A DNA stretch of 64,000 nucleotides from Leuconostoc suionicum (GTDB lineage: Bacteria; Bacillota; Bacilli; Lactobacillales; Lactobacillaceae): the NCBI RefSeq assembly GCF_001891125.1, contig NZ_CP015247.1, forward strand, positions 1,506,501 through 1,570,500, in the 5' to 3' direction. Numbering within the stretch: the stretch's first letter is position 1; the number at the start of each line of letters is the position of its first letter. Below, one piece after another: positions 37,068-46,786 of this stretch. The translations under genes and the position numbers were made by a program. The notes under the pieces were generated by a model, which was not told the origin of the DNA, made no database searches, and worked only from the letters and a program-made list of their open reading frames with translations.

Positions 37068-37397
37068 TTATTCCCCCTCACCATTCAAAATTGCAGGAAC
37101 CTTAATTAAATCTGCAGCTTCAAGTGGTGCATTATTAAGAAGTTCTTGTTTTTGATTCCAGTTATTTGCGACATCTTCACGCAAATGATTAACATTTTCC
37201 GTCACTGAATAAGTTGGGATAACGTCATCAGTATTTACCTCGCTCAACGTATCAAAAATATTCAAGATATCACCCAATTGTGTTGTAAATTGGTCAAGAT
37301 CGGCATCGTTAAAAGCTAATTTGGCTAACCCTGCAACATGGGCAACTTCGTCACGTGTGATTGTTGTTTCGGCCATAAATTCCGCGGGTGCATACAT
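37068..37397 (-). CDS. gatC: Asp-tRNA(Asn)/Glu-tRNA(Gln) amidotransferase subunit C
   Basis: This is a small helical subunit with [17 protein letters not shown] and a C-terminal LREDVANN...LLNNAP...[10 protein letters not shown]. It stabilises GatA and the complex. The start is uncertain: GTG at 37409, ATG at 37397 or ATG at 37373. Family length favours 37373, while the Shine-Dalgarno AAAGGAAG favours the two upstream ones; 37397 is a compromise. It is the first gene of the gatCAB operon. Confidence 0.88.
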   Translation of the reverse strand: MYAPAEFMAETTITRDEVAHVAGLAKLAFNDADLDQFTTQLGDILNIFDTLSEVNTDDVIPTYSVTENVNHLREDVANNWNQKQELLNNAPLEAADLIKVPAILNGEGE

Positions 37398-37428
37398 TTC
37401 TGTAAGCACACTTCCTTTCAGTGTTTAT

Positions 37429-37459
37429 ATACTAATCCATTTTATCACATATTTGTCAA
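37429..37459 (-). promoter_or_regulatory. Possible gatCAB promoter
   Basis: On the minus strand TTGACA (37459-37454) and TAGTAT (37434-37429) are separated by 19 bases, a long spacer. It is back-to-back with the rpsO promoter, nine bases between the two -35 boxes. Confidence 0.45.
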
Positions 37460-37468
37460 TCTCTCGCC

Positions 37469-37496
37469 TTGCATTTCAATGGTATTCCTGTATAAT
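37469..37496 (+). promoter_or_regulatory. rpsO promoter
   Basis: TTGCAT, a 16-base spacer and a perfect TATAAT. The start would be near 37503, leaving a leader of about 90 bases before rpsO. That leader contains short complementary blocks (GTTGT/ACAAC and GAGCGG) and could be an S15 autoregulatory site, which is known for other rpsO mRNAs but not shown here. Confidence 0.65.
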
Positions 37497-37595
37497 TAAG
37501 AGCGTTGTACAAACAACACGACCAGTAACTTTGTTGAGCGGCTCACCATCGCTTTACGCAGTCTCTGGCGACATTTTAGAAAGGTGGATATAAAT

Positions 37596-37865
37596 ATGGC
37601 ACTTACACAAGAACGTAAGAACGAAATCATCAAGGCATACGCCCGCCACGAAGGCGATACAGGTTCAGCTGAAGTACAAATCGCAGTTTTAACTGCTGAT
37701 ATTAACGAGTTGAACACACACATGGCAGCTCACAAGCATGATTTCCACTCACAACGTGGATTAATGAAGAAGATTGGTAGCCGTCGTAACTTATTACGTT
37801 ACCTCCGCAATACTGATATTCAACGTTATCGTGAATTGATCCAACGCTTAGGTTTGCGTCGTTAA
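37596..37865 (+). CDS. rpsO: 30S ribosomal protein S15
   Basis: This 89-residue protein begins [25 protein letters not shown] and ends [23 protein letters not shown], typical of S15. It binds 16S rRNA early in assembly of the central domain. AAAGGTGG lies 8 bases before the ATG at 37596; the four-codon upstream extension is not needed. It is followed after 49 bases by rpsT with no terminator between, so the two may share a transcript. Confidence 0.97.
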   Translation: MALTQERKNEIIKAYARHEGDTGSAEVQIAVLTADINELNTHMAAHKHDFHSQRGLMKKIGSRRNLLRYLRNTDIQRYRELIQRLGLRR

Positions 37866-37914
37866 TCTTAGGATTACTTGAAAACCTCGTATCAAATTTA
37901 AGGAGAAAAGACAT

Positions 37915-38166
37915 ATGCCTGTTATTGAATCAGCAATTCAACGTGTTCGTCTTACTAAGAAGCAACACGACCGTAACGAACCACAACTCAGCGCTTACCG
38001 TACAGCTGTAAAAAAGTTTGAAAAAGCTGCAGCTGCTGGTACAGACAACTTAGCAGAATTATACAAGGCTGCTTCTTCAGCCATTGATCACGCCTACTCA
38101 AAAGGTTTGATCAAGAAGAACAAAGCTTCACGTGAAAAGTCACGTTTAGCTAAGTACGTTAAGTAA
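37915..38166 (+). CDS. rpsT: 30S ribosomal protein S20
   Basis: This is an 83-residue basic helical protein: [20 protein letters not shown], then [10 protein letters not shown] and a C-terminal [20 protein letters not shown]20 binds the 16S rRNA 5' domain. AAGGAG precedes the ATG. It is closed by the bidirectional terminator at 38191-38225, which faces cshB. Confidence 0.95.
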   Translation: MPVIESAIQRVRLTKKQHDRNEPQLSAYRTAVKKFEKAAAAGTDNLAELYKAASSAIDHAYSKGLIKKNKASREKSRLAKYVK

Positions 38167-38190
38167 TTAACCTCTACTTCCTTGAATACT

Positions 38191-38225
38191 AAAAGGACTT
38201 GGAAAAATTTCCAAGCCCTTTTTTT
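38191..38225. terminator. Bidirectional terminator between rpsT and cshB
   Basis: AAAGG-a-CTTGGAAA and TTTCCAAG-c-CCTTT form a long stem followed by seven T on the plus strand, and CCTTTTAG on the minus strand just after the cshB stop. Confidence 0.88.
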
Positions 38226-39588
38226 AATGCTCTCCACGTTGTTTGTTTGCTTTGCGTGTTGCTCTCATTTCTTGTCGTTGAGATATCCGACGATCCATTT
38301 GATTTTTACGCTGGATTGCATTTTTAATGCGTCGTTTGTAACCTGGCTTGACATTTTTCTTCTTCTTTTTAACCATACCAACCATAGTTGAATCCAACTT
38401 TTTGGTTGTGGCTACTCGCTGAACACGAGCCCTTCGATCCTTAACATCAATAATTTCATTGCCTTTAATTTGCTTAGCCTTAAAAGTGATACCCAAGGCT
38501 TCTAATTCAGCAACTTCATTTTCTTCATCTGGGCCATACAACGTAATGGCTAATCCAGGCAAACCATTACGGCCCGTCCGACCCACACGGTGAACAAAGA
38601 ATTCTAATTCGGCAGGTATATCATCATTAATGACATGCGAAACACCTTCAATATCAATACCACGTGCAGCAAGGTCTGTTGCCACGACATATTGGTATTC
38701 TAAGTTTTGGATCGCTTTCATCACACGTCGACGTTCACGTGGTTCAATATCGCCATGTATTTCGGCCACTTTCAAACCATGTCCACGCAAAAAACTCGAA
38801 ATTTCCTTCGCACGCTCTTTGGTATTAGCGAAAACCAATGCTAAGTATGGATTACCAATGGTTAAGACTTGATAAATAATGTCATTCTTATCTTTTGACT
38901 TAGTAGCTAATAACCAATTGTCAATTGTATCAGCAATGACCGTTGACACTGGTATGGCTTCAAAATGTGGGTTATCTAAATATTTTTTCAAGAATGGCTT
39001 CAACTTTTCTGGCATTGTCGCACTGAACACCAGTGTCTGAAGTCCTTCAGGCATTGCACCTGCAATATAATCGACCTCATTTAAAAATCCCATATCTAAC
39101 GTCATATCAGCTTCATCTACAACAAGTGTATGAACTGCATGTAACTTCAATGATCCAGACTCAACTAAATCTTTAATCCGTCCCGGTGTCCCAATGACAA
39201 TTTGTGGTTGGTGATTTTCTAATTGTTTAATTTGTCGTTGTTTGTCCGTTCCACCCACAAACTCAGAAATAGAAATGTCAGTATTTAGCTGATTAGAAAA
39301 TTCTTTCATCGCCTTGGTAATTTGCGCCGCCAATTCACGTGAAGGTGTCGTAATCACTGCCTGTACGTATTTTTTATCCTGCTCTAATTGATTCAAGATT
39401 GGAATCAAAAATGTGTGCGTCTTTCCAGAACCAGTTTGCGATTGTCCGACTACATCTCGTCCTTGTAAAACATCAGGAATTAGTTTTGCTTGCACTGCAG
39501 TTGGTTCATAAAAACCAATAGCACTTAATGCGTCAATAACTTCCTTTTTTAAATTAAATTGTCCAAATTGGTTTGCTTTTTCAGCCAT
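38224..39588 (-). CDS. cshB: DEAD-box RNA helicase, CshB-like
   Basis: This is a helicase of about 454 residues with a Q-motif start (FNLKKEVIDALSAIGFYEPTAVQ), SQTGSGKTHTF, PSRELAAQ, VVDEADMTL, FSATMPEK, ATDLAARGIDIEGV and HRVGRTGRNG. The very basic C-terminal tail (about residues 385-454) fits RNA binding. CshB proteins act in ribosome assembly and cold adaptation. The ATG at 39588 overlaps the nrnA TGA by one base; a TTG just upstream is not preferred. Its 3' end meets the shared terminator with rpsT. Confidence 0.92.
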   Translation of the reverse strand: MAEKANQFGQFNLKKEVIDALSAIGFYEPTAVQAKLIPDVLQGRDVVGQSQTGSGKTHTFLIPILNQLEQDKKYVQAVITTPSRELAAQITKAMKEFSNQLNTDISISEFVGGTDKQRQIKQLENHQPQIVIGTPGRIKDLVESGSLKLHAVHTLVVDEADMTLDMGFLNEVDYIAGAMPEGLQTLVFSATMPEKLKPFLKKYLDNPHFEAIPVSTVIADTIDNWLLATKSKDKNDIIYQVLTIGNPYLALVFANTKERAKEISSFLRGHGLKVAEIHGDIEPRERRRVMKAIQNLEYQYVVATDLAARGIDIEGVSHVINDDIPAELEFFVHRVGRTGRNGLPGLAITLYGPDEENEVAELEALGITFKAKQIKGNEIIDVKDRRARVQRVATTKKLDSTMVGMVKKKKKNVKPGYKRRIKNAIQRKNQMDRRISQRQEMRATRKANKQRGEH

Positions 39589-40568
39589 CAATCTTCCTTT
39601 TCTGCGTCTTGCTTCTCGCTAAGAGCGCTATCAACTATATTGATTAAGCGATCTATATCACCTTGATTTTGCGCCCAAGCTCCTGAAGCCATTGGATGAC
39701 CGCCACCCTCAAATTGGTTTGCAATCTTATTAATTGCAATTGTTCGTGAGCGCAGTCTGACACGATAGTTCCCTTCATCTTGTTCTTCAAAAATAGCCCA
39801 TGATTTCACACAATCTATCTTTGATGGCAATGGTACAACAAAAGCTGTCCCGGCGTCTTTCAAGTCAAATTGCTTTAACAATTCTTTGGTTAAAATAACA
39901 TAAGCAAATCCCGATGGCAATATGCTTATGTTTTGCAAAACATAGCCTGACAATTTTGCTGCGTTTTCCGAAATGGTAGCCATCGCATGATGAATTTCTT
40001 GGTAGTCAAAATCATACTTGAACAGTTCTGACACCACACGGAACGTTTCTGAATCGATGCTATACATAAATCGACCCGTGTCTCCAATAATACCAATATA
40101 TAATAGGCGCGCCGCTTTTTTGGTCATCACCAAGCCTTGATCTTTAAGCTTTTCATAAAACTCAAAAATCATTGTGCTTGTGGCGGAGTGACCATCTTTA
40201 ACCCATTGCCAATCCCCATATGGTTCATCATTTGGATGATGATCTATTTTAATAACTTCTAAACCAGCTGGCCAACGTTGGTCATCTACACGTGGCGCAT
40301 TGGCTGTATCAGTTACAATGACAAGAGCTTTGTTGTAAGTAGCGTCGGGTATAACATCCATGAAATTATCATCTTCATTTATCCATGCTAATCCTTGAAC
40401 TTCTTTACCCACAGCATATATCTTTTTTTCTGGAAAGCTTGCTTTTAATATTTCTTTCAAACCCAACTGTGAACCAAAAGCGTCAGGGTCAGGTCGTTGA
40501 TGCCGATGAATAATTATTGTATCGTAACGTTTGATCTGTTCTAATATTTGTTCTTCGATTACTGACAT
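39588..40568 (-). CDS. nrnA: DHH/DHHA1 phosphoesterase, NrnA-like
   Basis: This 326-residue protein has the DHH motifs HQRPDPDAFGSQLGL, VTDTANAPR, KIDHHPND and YIGIIGDTGRF, and the C-terminal DHHA1 GGGHPMASGA. NrnA degrades nanoRNAs of 2-5 nucleotides and dephosphorylates pAp; related enzymes also hydrolyse pApA, the breakdown product of c-di-AMP. The stop shares a base with the cshB ATG, so the two are coupled. Cytosolic, manganese-dependent by family. Confidence 0.9.
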   Translation of the reverse strand: MSVIEEQILEQIKRYDTIIIHRHQRPDPDAFGSQLGLKEILKASFPEKKIYAVGKEVQGLAWINEDDNFMDVIPDATYNKALVIVTDTANAPRVDDQRWPAGLEVIKIDHHPNDEPYGDWQWVKDGHSATSTMIFEFYEKLKDQGLVMTKKAARLLYIGIIGDTGRFMYSIDSETFRVVSELFKYDFDYQEIHHAMATISENAAKLSGYVLQNISILPSGFAYVILTKELLKQFDLKDAGTAFVVPLPSKIDCVKSWAIFEEQDEGNYRVRLRSRTIAINKIANQFEGGGHPMASGAWAQNQGDIDRLINIVDSALSEKQDAEKED

Positions 40569-40607
40569 GTTTAAACTTTCTAATTATTATTTTCTATTAT
40601 TGTAACA

Positions 40608-41693
40608 TTAAAACAGCGTCATTTCCTCAAATCCGCTAGACTGTAGGTTGCTAAGTGATATTCCCAATAAACGAATAGAAAAATCCGTATTCATATTCTC
40701 ATCAAATATTGTCTGTGCTACAGATACTATACTTCCGGCTTCTAATTTGAAAGGCACACTTTGAGTTACAGAACGTGTGATAGTATTAAATTCGCTGTCA
40801 CGAATTTTTATATTTAGCGTACGTCCTACTAACTTTTTATTTTTCATGATTTTAACAATTCCCACAGCCAATTTTTTGAACTCTAGATTAACTTCATCTC
40901 TTGTTTGCACAAATTGATCAAATGTTTCTTCTTTTCCTACGGATTGTCTTTGACGATGCCATTGAACTTCGCCAAAATGAACCCCTCTAGCCTGCCAAAA
41001 CAAATGCTCACCCATTTTTCCAAATTGGGCTCGTAATGTTTCTTGAGGAATCATGCGCAATTGGGCGCCATTCTCAACACCCAGAACTGCAAATTTTTCT
41101 TGTGTTTTTTTTCCAACTCCTCGAAAAGAAGCAATTGGTAATCTTGCCAAGAAATCTAATGCATTATCTTTTGTTATTACAGTAACGCCATTTGGCTTAT
41201 TGAATTCTGATGCTAACTTCGCCAACAATTTATTGTACGAAACACCAATTGAGCTGGTCAACTGCGTTTCTTTTAGAATTTGGTGACGAATTTTTGCCGC
41301 TAATGTCGCTCCCGTAAGTACGCTATCTGTTAGATCTAAGTATGCCTCATCAAATGCAATAGGTTCAATTTTATCAGTATACTGATGAAAAATATGATGA
41401 ATTTGCTGAGATATCATCTTATATTTCTGAAAATCCGGTCGCATGAAAAATGCATCTGGCGCTAATCTTTTGGCTTCGGCAGCACTCATTGCTGAGTGCA
41501 CTCCTAAATTTCTGGCGGCGTAATTAGCAGTCGCCACAACACCACGTCCGTTCGACTCAGTAGGGTCACGCGAAATGATTAGCGGCAGATTACGCAACTC
41601 GGGATGATCACGCATTTCAATTTGGGCGTAAAAAGCATCTAGATCAACGTGAATAATTCTTCTATTGTCTGCTGTGATAAGAAATTCTGGCAT
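40608..41693 (-). CDS. dinB: DNA polymerase IV
   Basis: This 361-residue Y-family polymerase has IIHVDLDAFYAQIEMRD, the YAARNLGV region, the catalytic FDEAYLDLTD and the thumb ASFRGVGKKTQEK, with a little-finger domain after residue 230. It lacks the long PolC-type exonuclease. It performs error-prone lesion bypass; whether it is SOS-regulated is unclear, as I see no obvious LexA box in the short upstream region. The C-terminus ends MTLF without an obvious clamp motif beyond it. Confidence 0.93.
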   Translation of the reverse strand: MPEFLITADNRRIIHVDLDAFYAQIEMRDHPELRNLPLIISRDPTESNGRGVVATANYAARNLGVHSAMSAAEAKRLAPDAFFMRPDFQKYKMISQQIHHIFHQYTDKIEPIAFDEAYLDLTDSVLTGATLAAKIRHQILKETQLTSSIGVSYNKLLAKLASEFNKPNGVTVITKDNALDFLARLPIASFRGVGKKTQEKFAVLGVENGAQLRMIPQETLRAQFGKMGEHLFWQARGVHFGEVQWHRQRQSVGKEETFDQFVQTRDEVNLEFKKLAVGIVKIMKNKKLVGRTLNIKIRDSEFNTITRSVTQSVPFKLEAGSIVSVAQTIFDENMNTDFSIRLLGISLSNLQSSGFEEMTLF

Positions 41694-41740
41694 ACTATAA
41701 TTTTATCACAGGAACAAATGTTCCTATTCAATAAAAATTA

Positions 41741-42742
41741 TTACTGAAAATTTTTTAAAATAAACCGCTCAAATAAAAGTTCAGGATCTTGAGCTGTGGA
41801 TTTTAATTGTTTTTCGATATCAATCATACCTAGATACCCTGTTCGTACAAATTGTGGCGGATAAGACCTTAATGCTTCTTTGGCTAATTTTACTCGATAA
41901 GGGTGCACCTTGAGTTGCGCCCCAATGTCTTGGTCATTTCCAGATAATCCTGCTACCTGCAAAAGTAATCTAAATTGATTAGTTAAAACAGCATTTAATC
42001 GCAAAGGGGCTTCGCCACTCTGTAAAAGATCGTAATAAAGGGTTAGTGCTTCTTGAGGTCGTCGTTTAATAACTGCGTCTACCAAATCAAACGCATTAGC
42101 TGTCAGTGTTTTGGGAACTAATGCCGATACTACATCTAGTGTTATTTTTTTTGTTTGTTCCGCATAGGTTATTAACTTAGGCAATTCGTTTTTCATGTCT
42201 GTGTACTGGGCATTAGTACGCTGCATTAATTCATGAAGTGCCTCTGGTTCTATGGCATACGAGCGCTGATTTAGTTGCTGGACGATAGCCTGTTGCGCCT
42301 GGCGCTCATTAAGAGCTGGTAAAGAAATATTTTCAGCCGTTTTCAGAAGGACCTTTACTACTTTTTTACGCTTATCTAATTTTAAATCATTAGCAAAAAA
42401 AACAACAATATTTTGCAATACTGGTTGCTCAAATAATCTTAATAATAATTCTTGGTCGCGGTCTCCAACTTTTCCTGTAGCAGTCAAAAATTGTGGGTTT
42501 TTAACCACAATAACACGACGATTGCCGAAAAAAGGAACGGACATAGCATCATTAATCACTACATCCAATGTCTGTTCGGTTAAATCAATCTGGGAATAAT
42601 TCATATCACGATCTTCTTGATCAACTAGTTCCTTAAACATTGATTTTACATGACTGATCAATGTTTCTTCTTCCCCTGTCACGACATAAAAATTCGCCAT
42701 GGCATTATTTTCAATTTGCTGTTGTAGTTGTTTTAGGTTCAT
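41741..42742 (-). CDS. holA: DNA polymerase III subunit delta
   Basis: This 333-residue clamp-loader subunit begins NLKQLQQQIENNAMANFYVVTGEEETLI and includes MSVPFFGNRRVIVVKNPQF and the conserved C-terminal KLAKEALRSYPPQFV. It opens the beta clamp in the DnaX complex. The ATG at 42742 lies 32 bases inside the end of comEC, so expression is likely coupled. An internal ATG 14 codons on is possible but would remove conserved residues. Confidence 0.9.
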   Translation of the reverse strand: MNLKQLQQQIENNAMANFYVVTGEEETLISHVKSMFKELVDQEDRDMNYSQIDLTEQTLDVVINDAMSVPFFGNRRVIVVKNPQFLTATGKVGDRDQELLLRLFEQPVLQNIVVFFANDLKLDKRKKVVKVLLKTAENISLPALNERQAQQAIVQQLNQRSYAIEPEALHELMQRTNAQYTDMKNELPKLITYAEQTKKITLDVVSALVPKTLTANAFDLVDAVIKRRPQEALTLYYDLLQSGEAPLRLNAVLTNQFRLLLQVAGLSGNDQDIGAQLKVHPYRVKLAKEALRSYPPQFVRTGYLGMIDIEKQLKSTAQDPELLFERFILKNFQ

Positions 42743-44993
42743 GGGGTATTTTTACCTTAAAATGTCCGTTTAATCCTGAATATTCATAACACATCATACC
42801 ATTTATTTGTGTATTAAAGACAGTCATTTTATTATTCCGGGCTGTTTCAAGTGTTTCTTTATTTGGATGGTTATAGCGATTGTTTCGTCCGGCAGATATT
42901 ATACCAATTTCAGGATGCCATTTGTTGATAACTTCAGGATTTGTCGATGTTTTTGAACCATGGTGACCAAACTTTAAGATGTCAACATGCATATCTGGAA
43001 AGAAATTTGCAATCTTTTTTTCTCCTGATTGGTCTAAATCGCCAGCAGTGAAAATATTTTTCCCTCCAATATTGCCAAATAACGCGATACAATCCTCATT
43101 TTTTGCTTGACCACTTTTAAACGGGTGAATTATTTGAAGCGGTAGTTTTGATACTTGAATATTATTGGTAACTTCTGTTACTTTTGCTGATTTAAGGTAT
43201 GGTTTAATTTCGGTTTTAAACGACGATTGCTGCATCATTCCAGCTGGAATAATAACATTTTTAACATTCATTTTTGTTAATATGACTTTAGCATTACCGA
43301 TATGGTCTTGATCATGATGTGATAGGACCAAGTTATCAATCTTACTAATCCCCCGGCTATGTAAATAATTAACAATTACCGTTTCGCCATTGGTACGGAC
43401 GTACTTTTGTTTTTGCCACGCTGGCTGTTCGCCAAACGTTACTTTTCCTCCAGTATCTATTAACGTAATTGTCTTGTTGTACGGTTCACGAATCACTGCT
43501 GCATCCCCTTGACCTATATCAAAAGTTGCAAATTCACCATGATATGGAAGATGTACACAGATCATGGCTACACCAAAGGAAACTAGCCATGATATTCTCG
43601 CGACATGCTTAATTTTGGGTTCACGCGCAAACATCCCTAAAGCCAAAAACAAAAGTACTACAGCTAGTGCGTCAGGTATTTTACCAACCACAAAATTTCC
43701 TGGTAACGTTGCACAAAAATCTACCATATAAGCAAAATACCGGATGACTAGATTGGTTATATATGTCAAAAGTGGAATAAATTGACCAAAAAAACCTACC
43801 ATAACCAAAGGAACAATTACTGTACCAAAAATAGGAATCGCAGCAAAATTAATCAACGTTTGCAGAACGTGCCAAGTATATTGTTGTTGAATAATAAGCG
43901 GAAAACTAACTAAGCTCATCAAAAGATTGGCTTGCCAAAATGTTAGTCGCTGTGCAAATGTCAAGCAAAAGGTTAAGGCAAATGACAGTTGTCCTCCTAA
44001 CGTCAATAAAATTTGTGGCACAATAGCTAAACTAAACAACAGACTCAACGCCCAGATAACCTGAGCTTTTATCCTCTTATTTGTTATGTCCTTTAACAAT
44101 ATTAATTCTCCTGAAACGATAGAACGAATTAATACATCGGGTTCACCTGCAAATATAAAATATGCGATCAATATTATACTCAACACCAATATAGTATATT
44201 CTTTTGGTAACCAGATTCTTCTTGATATTTGCATCAGCATTGTCATTAAGAAAGTCACGTGGAATCCTGACACGCTGAATAAGTGAATTAATCCTAACGT
44301 TTGTACTCCTGGATTATCTTCATATAAGGACTGAGGTGTCGTTCCAAGAATTAAAGCCTCTGCATATGCACTAAGCGGAGAAGGAAGCCGTTCGGCATTA
44401 TGGATACCCATGCTATGCCATTCATGGAGTTGATATCTAATTTTTTGTAGTAATGTTGACGGTTTGGCTCCCTCCGTATGCCATGATTTGATATTGATTT
44501 GATGTGTGATTGACTTTGTTAAATAAAATTTTTGAGAGTTAAATTGATTAAAATTAGTTGGTTCAGGTATACGCGTGAATTCAGTTTCTGCTTGAAAAGA
44601 AATGACTTTATTGTTTTCAAGCCACATGTTTTTTATCTTTTCATCTGGAAAAATCCAATATAATTTGACTTTCTCATGGTTATCTAACTGAGCTGTGGCC
44701 TTGAAATTTGCTCCATCAATTTGAATGTCATCTGGAAAAATGATACCTGCTACATGATGTTGCTTATCATTTTTTTGACTGATTTGTTGCTGTAAACAAT
44801 GCGAATTATAAATAAAATAAACCATAAAAGGTAGTGTCAACAGTAAAATTTTGAACAAAAGATCAATTTTCCGTTGCCAAAAACACAGTACGACCATAAA
44901 AGAAAAGAGGAACCAAGTAATTGCACATGAATAATAGATAATGCCAGTTAAACTTGCTATCAACAAACTAGCAAACATTAAAACCCGCGCCAT
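42711..44993 (-). CDS. comEC: Competence DNA-translocation channel ComEC/Rec2
   Basis: This 760-residue membrane protein has an N-terminal pair of helices, an extracellular OB-like part, the competence domain with many helices (about 220-480), and a C-terminal metallo-beta-lactamase-like domain with LSHHDQDHIGNAKV, TAGDLDQSGE and FGHHGSKTST. It forms the membrane channel for incoming single-stranded DNA. It starts 1 base after comEA. The frame is intact, so the strain keeps the uptake channel, although competence itself cannot be judged from here. Confidence 0.95.
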   Translation of the reverse strand: MARVLMFASLLIASLTGIIYYSCAITWFLFSFMVVLCFWQRKIDLLFKILLLTLPFMVYFIYNSHCLQQQISQKNDKQHHVAGIIFPDDIQIDGANFKATAQLDNHEKVKLYWIFPDEKIKNMWLENNKVISFQAETEFTRIPEPTNFNQFNSQKFYLTKSITHQINIKSWHTEGAKPSTLLQKIRYQLHEWHSMGIHNAERLPSPLSAYAEALILGTTPQSLYEDNPGVQTLGLIHLFSVSGFHVTFLMTMLMQISRRIWLPKEYTILVLSIILIAYFIFAGEPDVLIRSIVSGELILLKDITNKRIKAQVIWALSLLFSLAIVPQILLTLGGQLSFALTFCLTFAQRLTFWQANLLMSLVSFPLIIQQQYTWHVLQTLINFAAIPIFGTVIVPLVMVGFFGQFIPLLTYITNLVIRYFAYMVDFCATLPGNFVVGKIPDALAVVLLFLALGMFAREPKIKHVARISWLVSFGVAMICVHLPYHGEFATFDIGQGDAAVIREPYNKTITLIDTGGKVTFGEQPAWQKQKYVRTNGETVIVNYLHSRGISKIDNLVLSHHDQDHIGNAKVILTKMNVKNVIIPAGMMQQSSFKTEIKPYLKSAKVTEVTNNIQVSKLPLQIIHPFKSGQAKNEDCIALFGNIGGKNIFTAGDLDQSGEKKIANFFPDMHVDILKFGHHGSKTSTNPEVINKWHPEIGIISAGRNNRYNHPNKETLETARNNKMTVFNTQINGMMCYEYSGLNGHFKVKIPHEPKTTTTAN

Positions 44994-44994
44994 A

Positions 44995-45630
44995 TTAAAC
45001 AGTCACTTTATCTTTCAAAGCTTCAAATCTTTTTTCACCGATGCCGGAAACCTGTTTAATTTCCTCAATAGATTTAAATTCACCGTGTTCTTCACGATAT
45101 GCAATAATTTGTTCCGCTTTCTTGACACCAATTCCATCTAATTTTTGTAACTCCACTACCGTAGCAGTATTCAAATTAATAACTTCATTATCTGTCGTAG
45201 ACATTGCTGACGTACTACCGTTGTTTACAGGAGTAGAAGATGTCTCTCCTCTCATCGGTACGTACACAATTTGTCCATCCGTCAATTTTTGGGCTAAATT
45301 AACTTGCTGCATATCTGCTTCTTCTAGGGTTCCACCAGCCTGTGCAATGGCTGTTTGTACACGTGCAAAACTAGTAATTTTGTAAACTCCGGGGTTTTTA
45401 ACAGCTCCCTTAACATCAACCATTACAATTGACCTATTTTCGTGGCTAGATTCAGATTTCTTTACACCACTTGTACTGCTTATTGAAGAAGACAATGATG
45501 TCTGCTGTACTTCTTTGGTCTGATGAGAATATGCACAATAAATAATAGCAGCGAGAATAAGTAAAATGATGAATATCCAAATTTTATACTCATAGTATTT
45601 TTCTTTTACAATTTCTAACATGTCTGACAT
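44995..45630 (-). CDS. comEA: Competence DNA receptor ComEA
   Basis: This 211-residue protein has one N-terminal helix (about 15-33), a Ser-rich linker, a SLBB-type beta domain (VDVKGAVKNPGVYKI) and a C-terminal double helix-hairpin-helix: INLNTATVVELQKLDGIGVKKAEQI, then SIEEIKQVSGIGEKRFEALK. It binds double-stranded DNA outside the membrane and passes it to ComEC. The gene order comEA-comEC-holA is standard in Firmicutes. It is preceded by the sepM terminator. Confidence 0.95.
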   Translation of the reverse strand: MSDMLEIVKEKYYEYKIWIFIILLILAAIIYCAYSHQTKEVQQTSLSSSISSTSGVKKSESSHENRSIVMVDVKGAVKNPGVYKITSFARVQTAIAQAGGTLEEADMQQVNLAQKLTDGQIVYVPMRGETSSTPVNNGSTSAMSTTDNEVINLNTATVVELQKLDGIGVKKAEQIIAYREEHGEFKSIEEIKQVSGIGEKRFEALKDKVTV

Positions 45631-45669
45631 TTCAATTCCTCTACTTTCATAGTACGAATTTCAAAATAA

Positions 45670-45696
45670 AAAAGCTTACCATAGCAGATAAGCTTT
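45670..45696 (-). terminator. Terminator after sepM
   Basis: On the minus strand AAAGCTTATCT and the complementary AAGCTTTTTT enclose a short loop. The stem begins within the sepM stop codon, and the T-run ends before comEA. Confidence 0.8.
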
Positions 45697-46786
45697 ATTT
45701 CACACTGTCAGTTGTCTTAATTACTTTCCCTGTTTGCAAATAATTGATTACATCATCAAATGTTTGCACAGGAATAACCTTTAATTTAGGTGCATATTTT
45801 TTAGCCGTGTCTCGAGCTAGCATATAGTTAGTTTTATGTTGCTCTTCATACTTGAGTAACTCTTTGCTTGGCTTTACATATGGGGCAAAGAACACTGTTG
45901 ATCCGGCTGCCTTAGCAGCCATAATCTTTTTATCAATACCACCAATTTCACCCACATAGCCATCAGCACTCATTGTACCAGTACCAGAAATATTACGTCC
46001 TTTAGCTAATAAATCGCCAGTCAATTGATCATAAATCTGTATGGTAAACATTAAGCCACCAGAAGGTCCACCAATTTGACCAGCATTGACGCTAACTTTT
46101 GGCGTCGTTGTAACAGCCACATTATCCGTCAGCACAATACCTATTCCAGCACGTCCATTTGGATATTCCGTCGTCTTGGTACCAGCGAGCTTAATTGTAT
46201 CACCAGTTGCTTGACCTTTTTTACCATCACGAGTGTAGTCAACAGTGACCTTGGTTCCCTTGGATTTATTGGCTAAATATTTAATAAAGCTATCTGAGTT
46301 TTCGTAGTGATGACCGTCGATTGCAGTAATTGTATCCCCTACCTTGATACTCTTTTTGAAATGAGATTTAGAAGAGACACTCAATACGTAGATACCACGA
46401 TACTTTGTCGTAATAGGTTTATTAGCCTTTTTAAATGCAACCTGCTCAGCATTGGCGACTGCACTTTGCATATAAAAGTCTTGAACCTTACTAAAAGTGG
46501 CAGAACTTTGACCGCCTGTAACATCCTCCGCTGTTGCATATGACAAATGAGGATTAATCTTAGTTTCTAAATATTTAAAGCCATTGGCTTGTGATAAATA
46601 AACAGATGTGATTCTATACTGACCTTTAGAAGTGTCTTTTTTACCGTCAATTTTAACAAATTTCGATAAATCATCGGCTTCACCGGGTGACTCAATGTAT
46701 CCACTCAATGGCCAAACACCAGCTACGATTCCAGTTATCACCAAAAGGGATACAATGGCAAGAATTATTTTACTTTTTTTGCGCAT
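45695..46786 (-). CDS. sepM: SepM/YlbL-type PDZ-Lon serine protease
   Basis: This 363-residue protein has an N-terminal membrane anchor (about residues 7-26), a PDZ domain (GIYVLSVSSKSHFKKSIKVGDTITAIDG) and a Lon-like protease domain with the serine in QIGGPSGGLMFTIQIY and the lysine in GEIGGIDKKIMAAKAAG. It acts outside the membrane. In Streptococcus the homologue matures competence peptide; the substrate here is unknown. It overlaps coaD by 17 bases, and its terminator overlaps the stop. Confidence 0.92.
   Translation of the reverse strand: MRKKSKIILAIVSLLVITGIVAGVWPLSGYIESPGEADDLSKFVKIDGKKDTSKGQYRITSVYLSQANGFKYLETKINPHLSYATAEDVTGGQSSATFSKVQDFYMQSAVANAEQVAFKKANKPITTKYRGIYVLSVSSKSHFKKSIKVGDTITAIDGHHYENSDSFIKYLANKSKGTKVTVDYTRDGKKGQATGDTIKLAGTKTTEYPNGRAGIGIVLTDNVAVTTTPKVSVNAGQIGGPSGGLMFTIQIYDQLTGDLLAKGRNISGTGTMSADGYVGEIGGIDKKIMAAKAAGSTVFFAPYVKPSKELLKYEEQHKTNYMLARDTAKKYAPKLKVIPVQTFDDVINYLQTGKVIKTTDSVK

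Noticed and set aside
42711-42742. 32-base overlap of holA and comEC as a sign of a wrong start
   Set aside because: The upstream holA start retains the conserved NLKQLQQQI segment, and such overlaps are normal in this operon.
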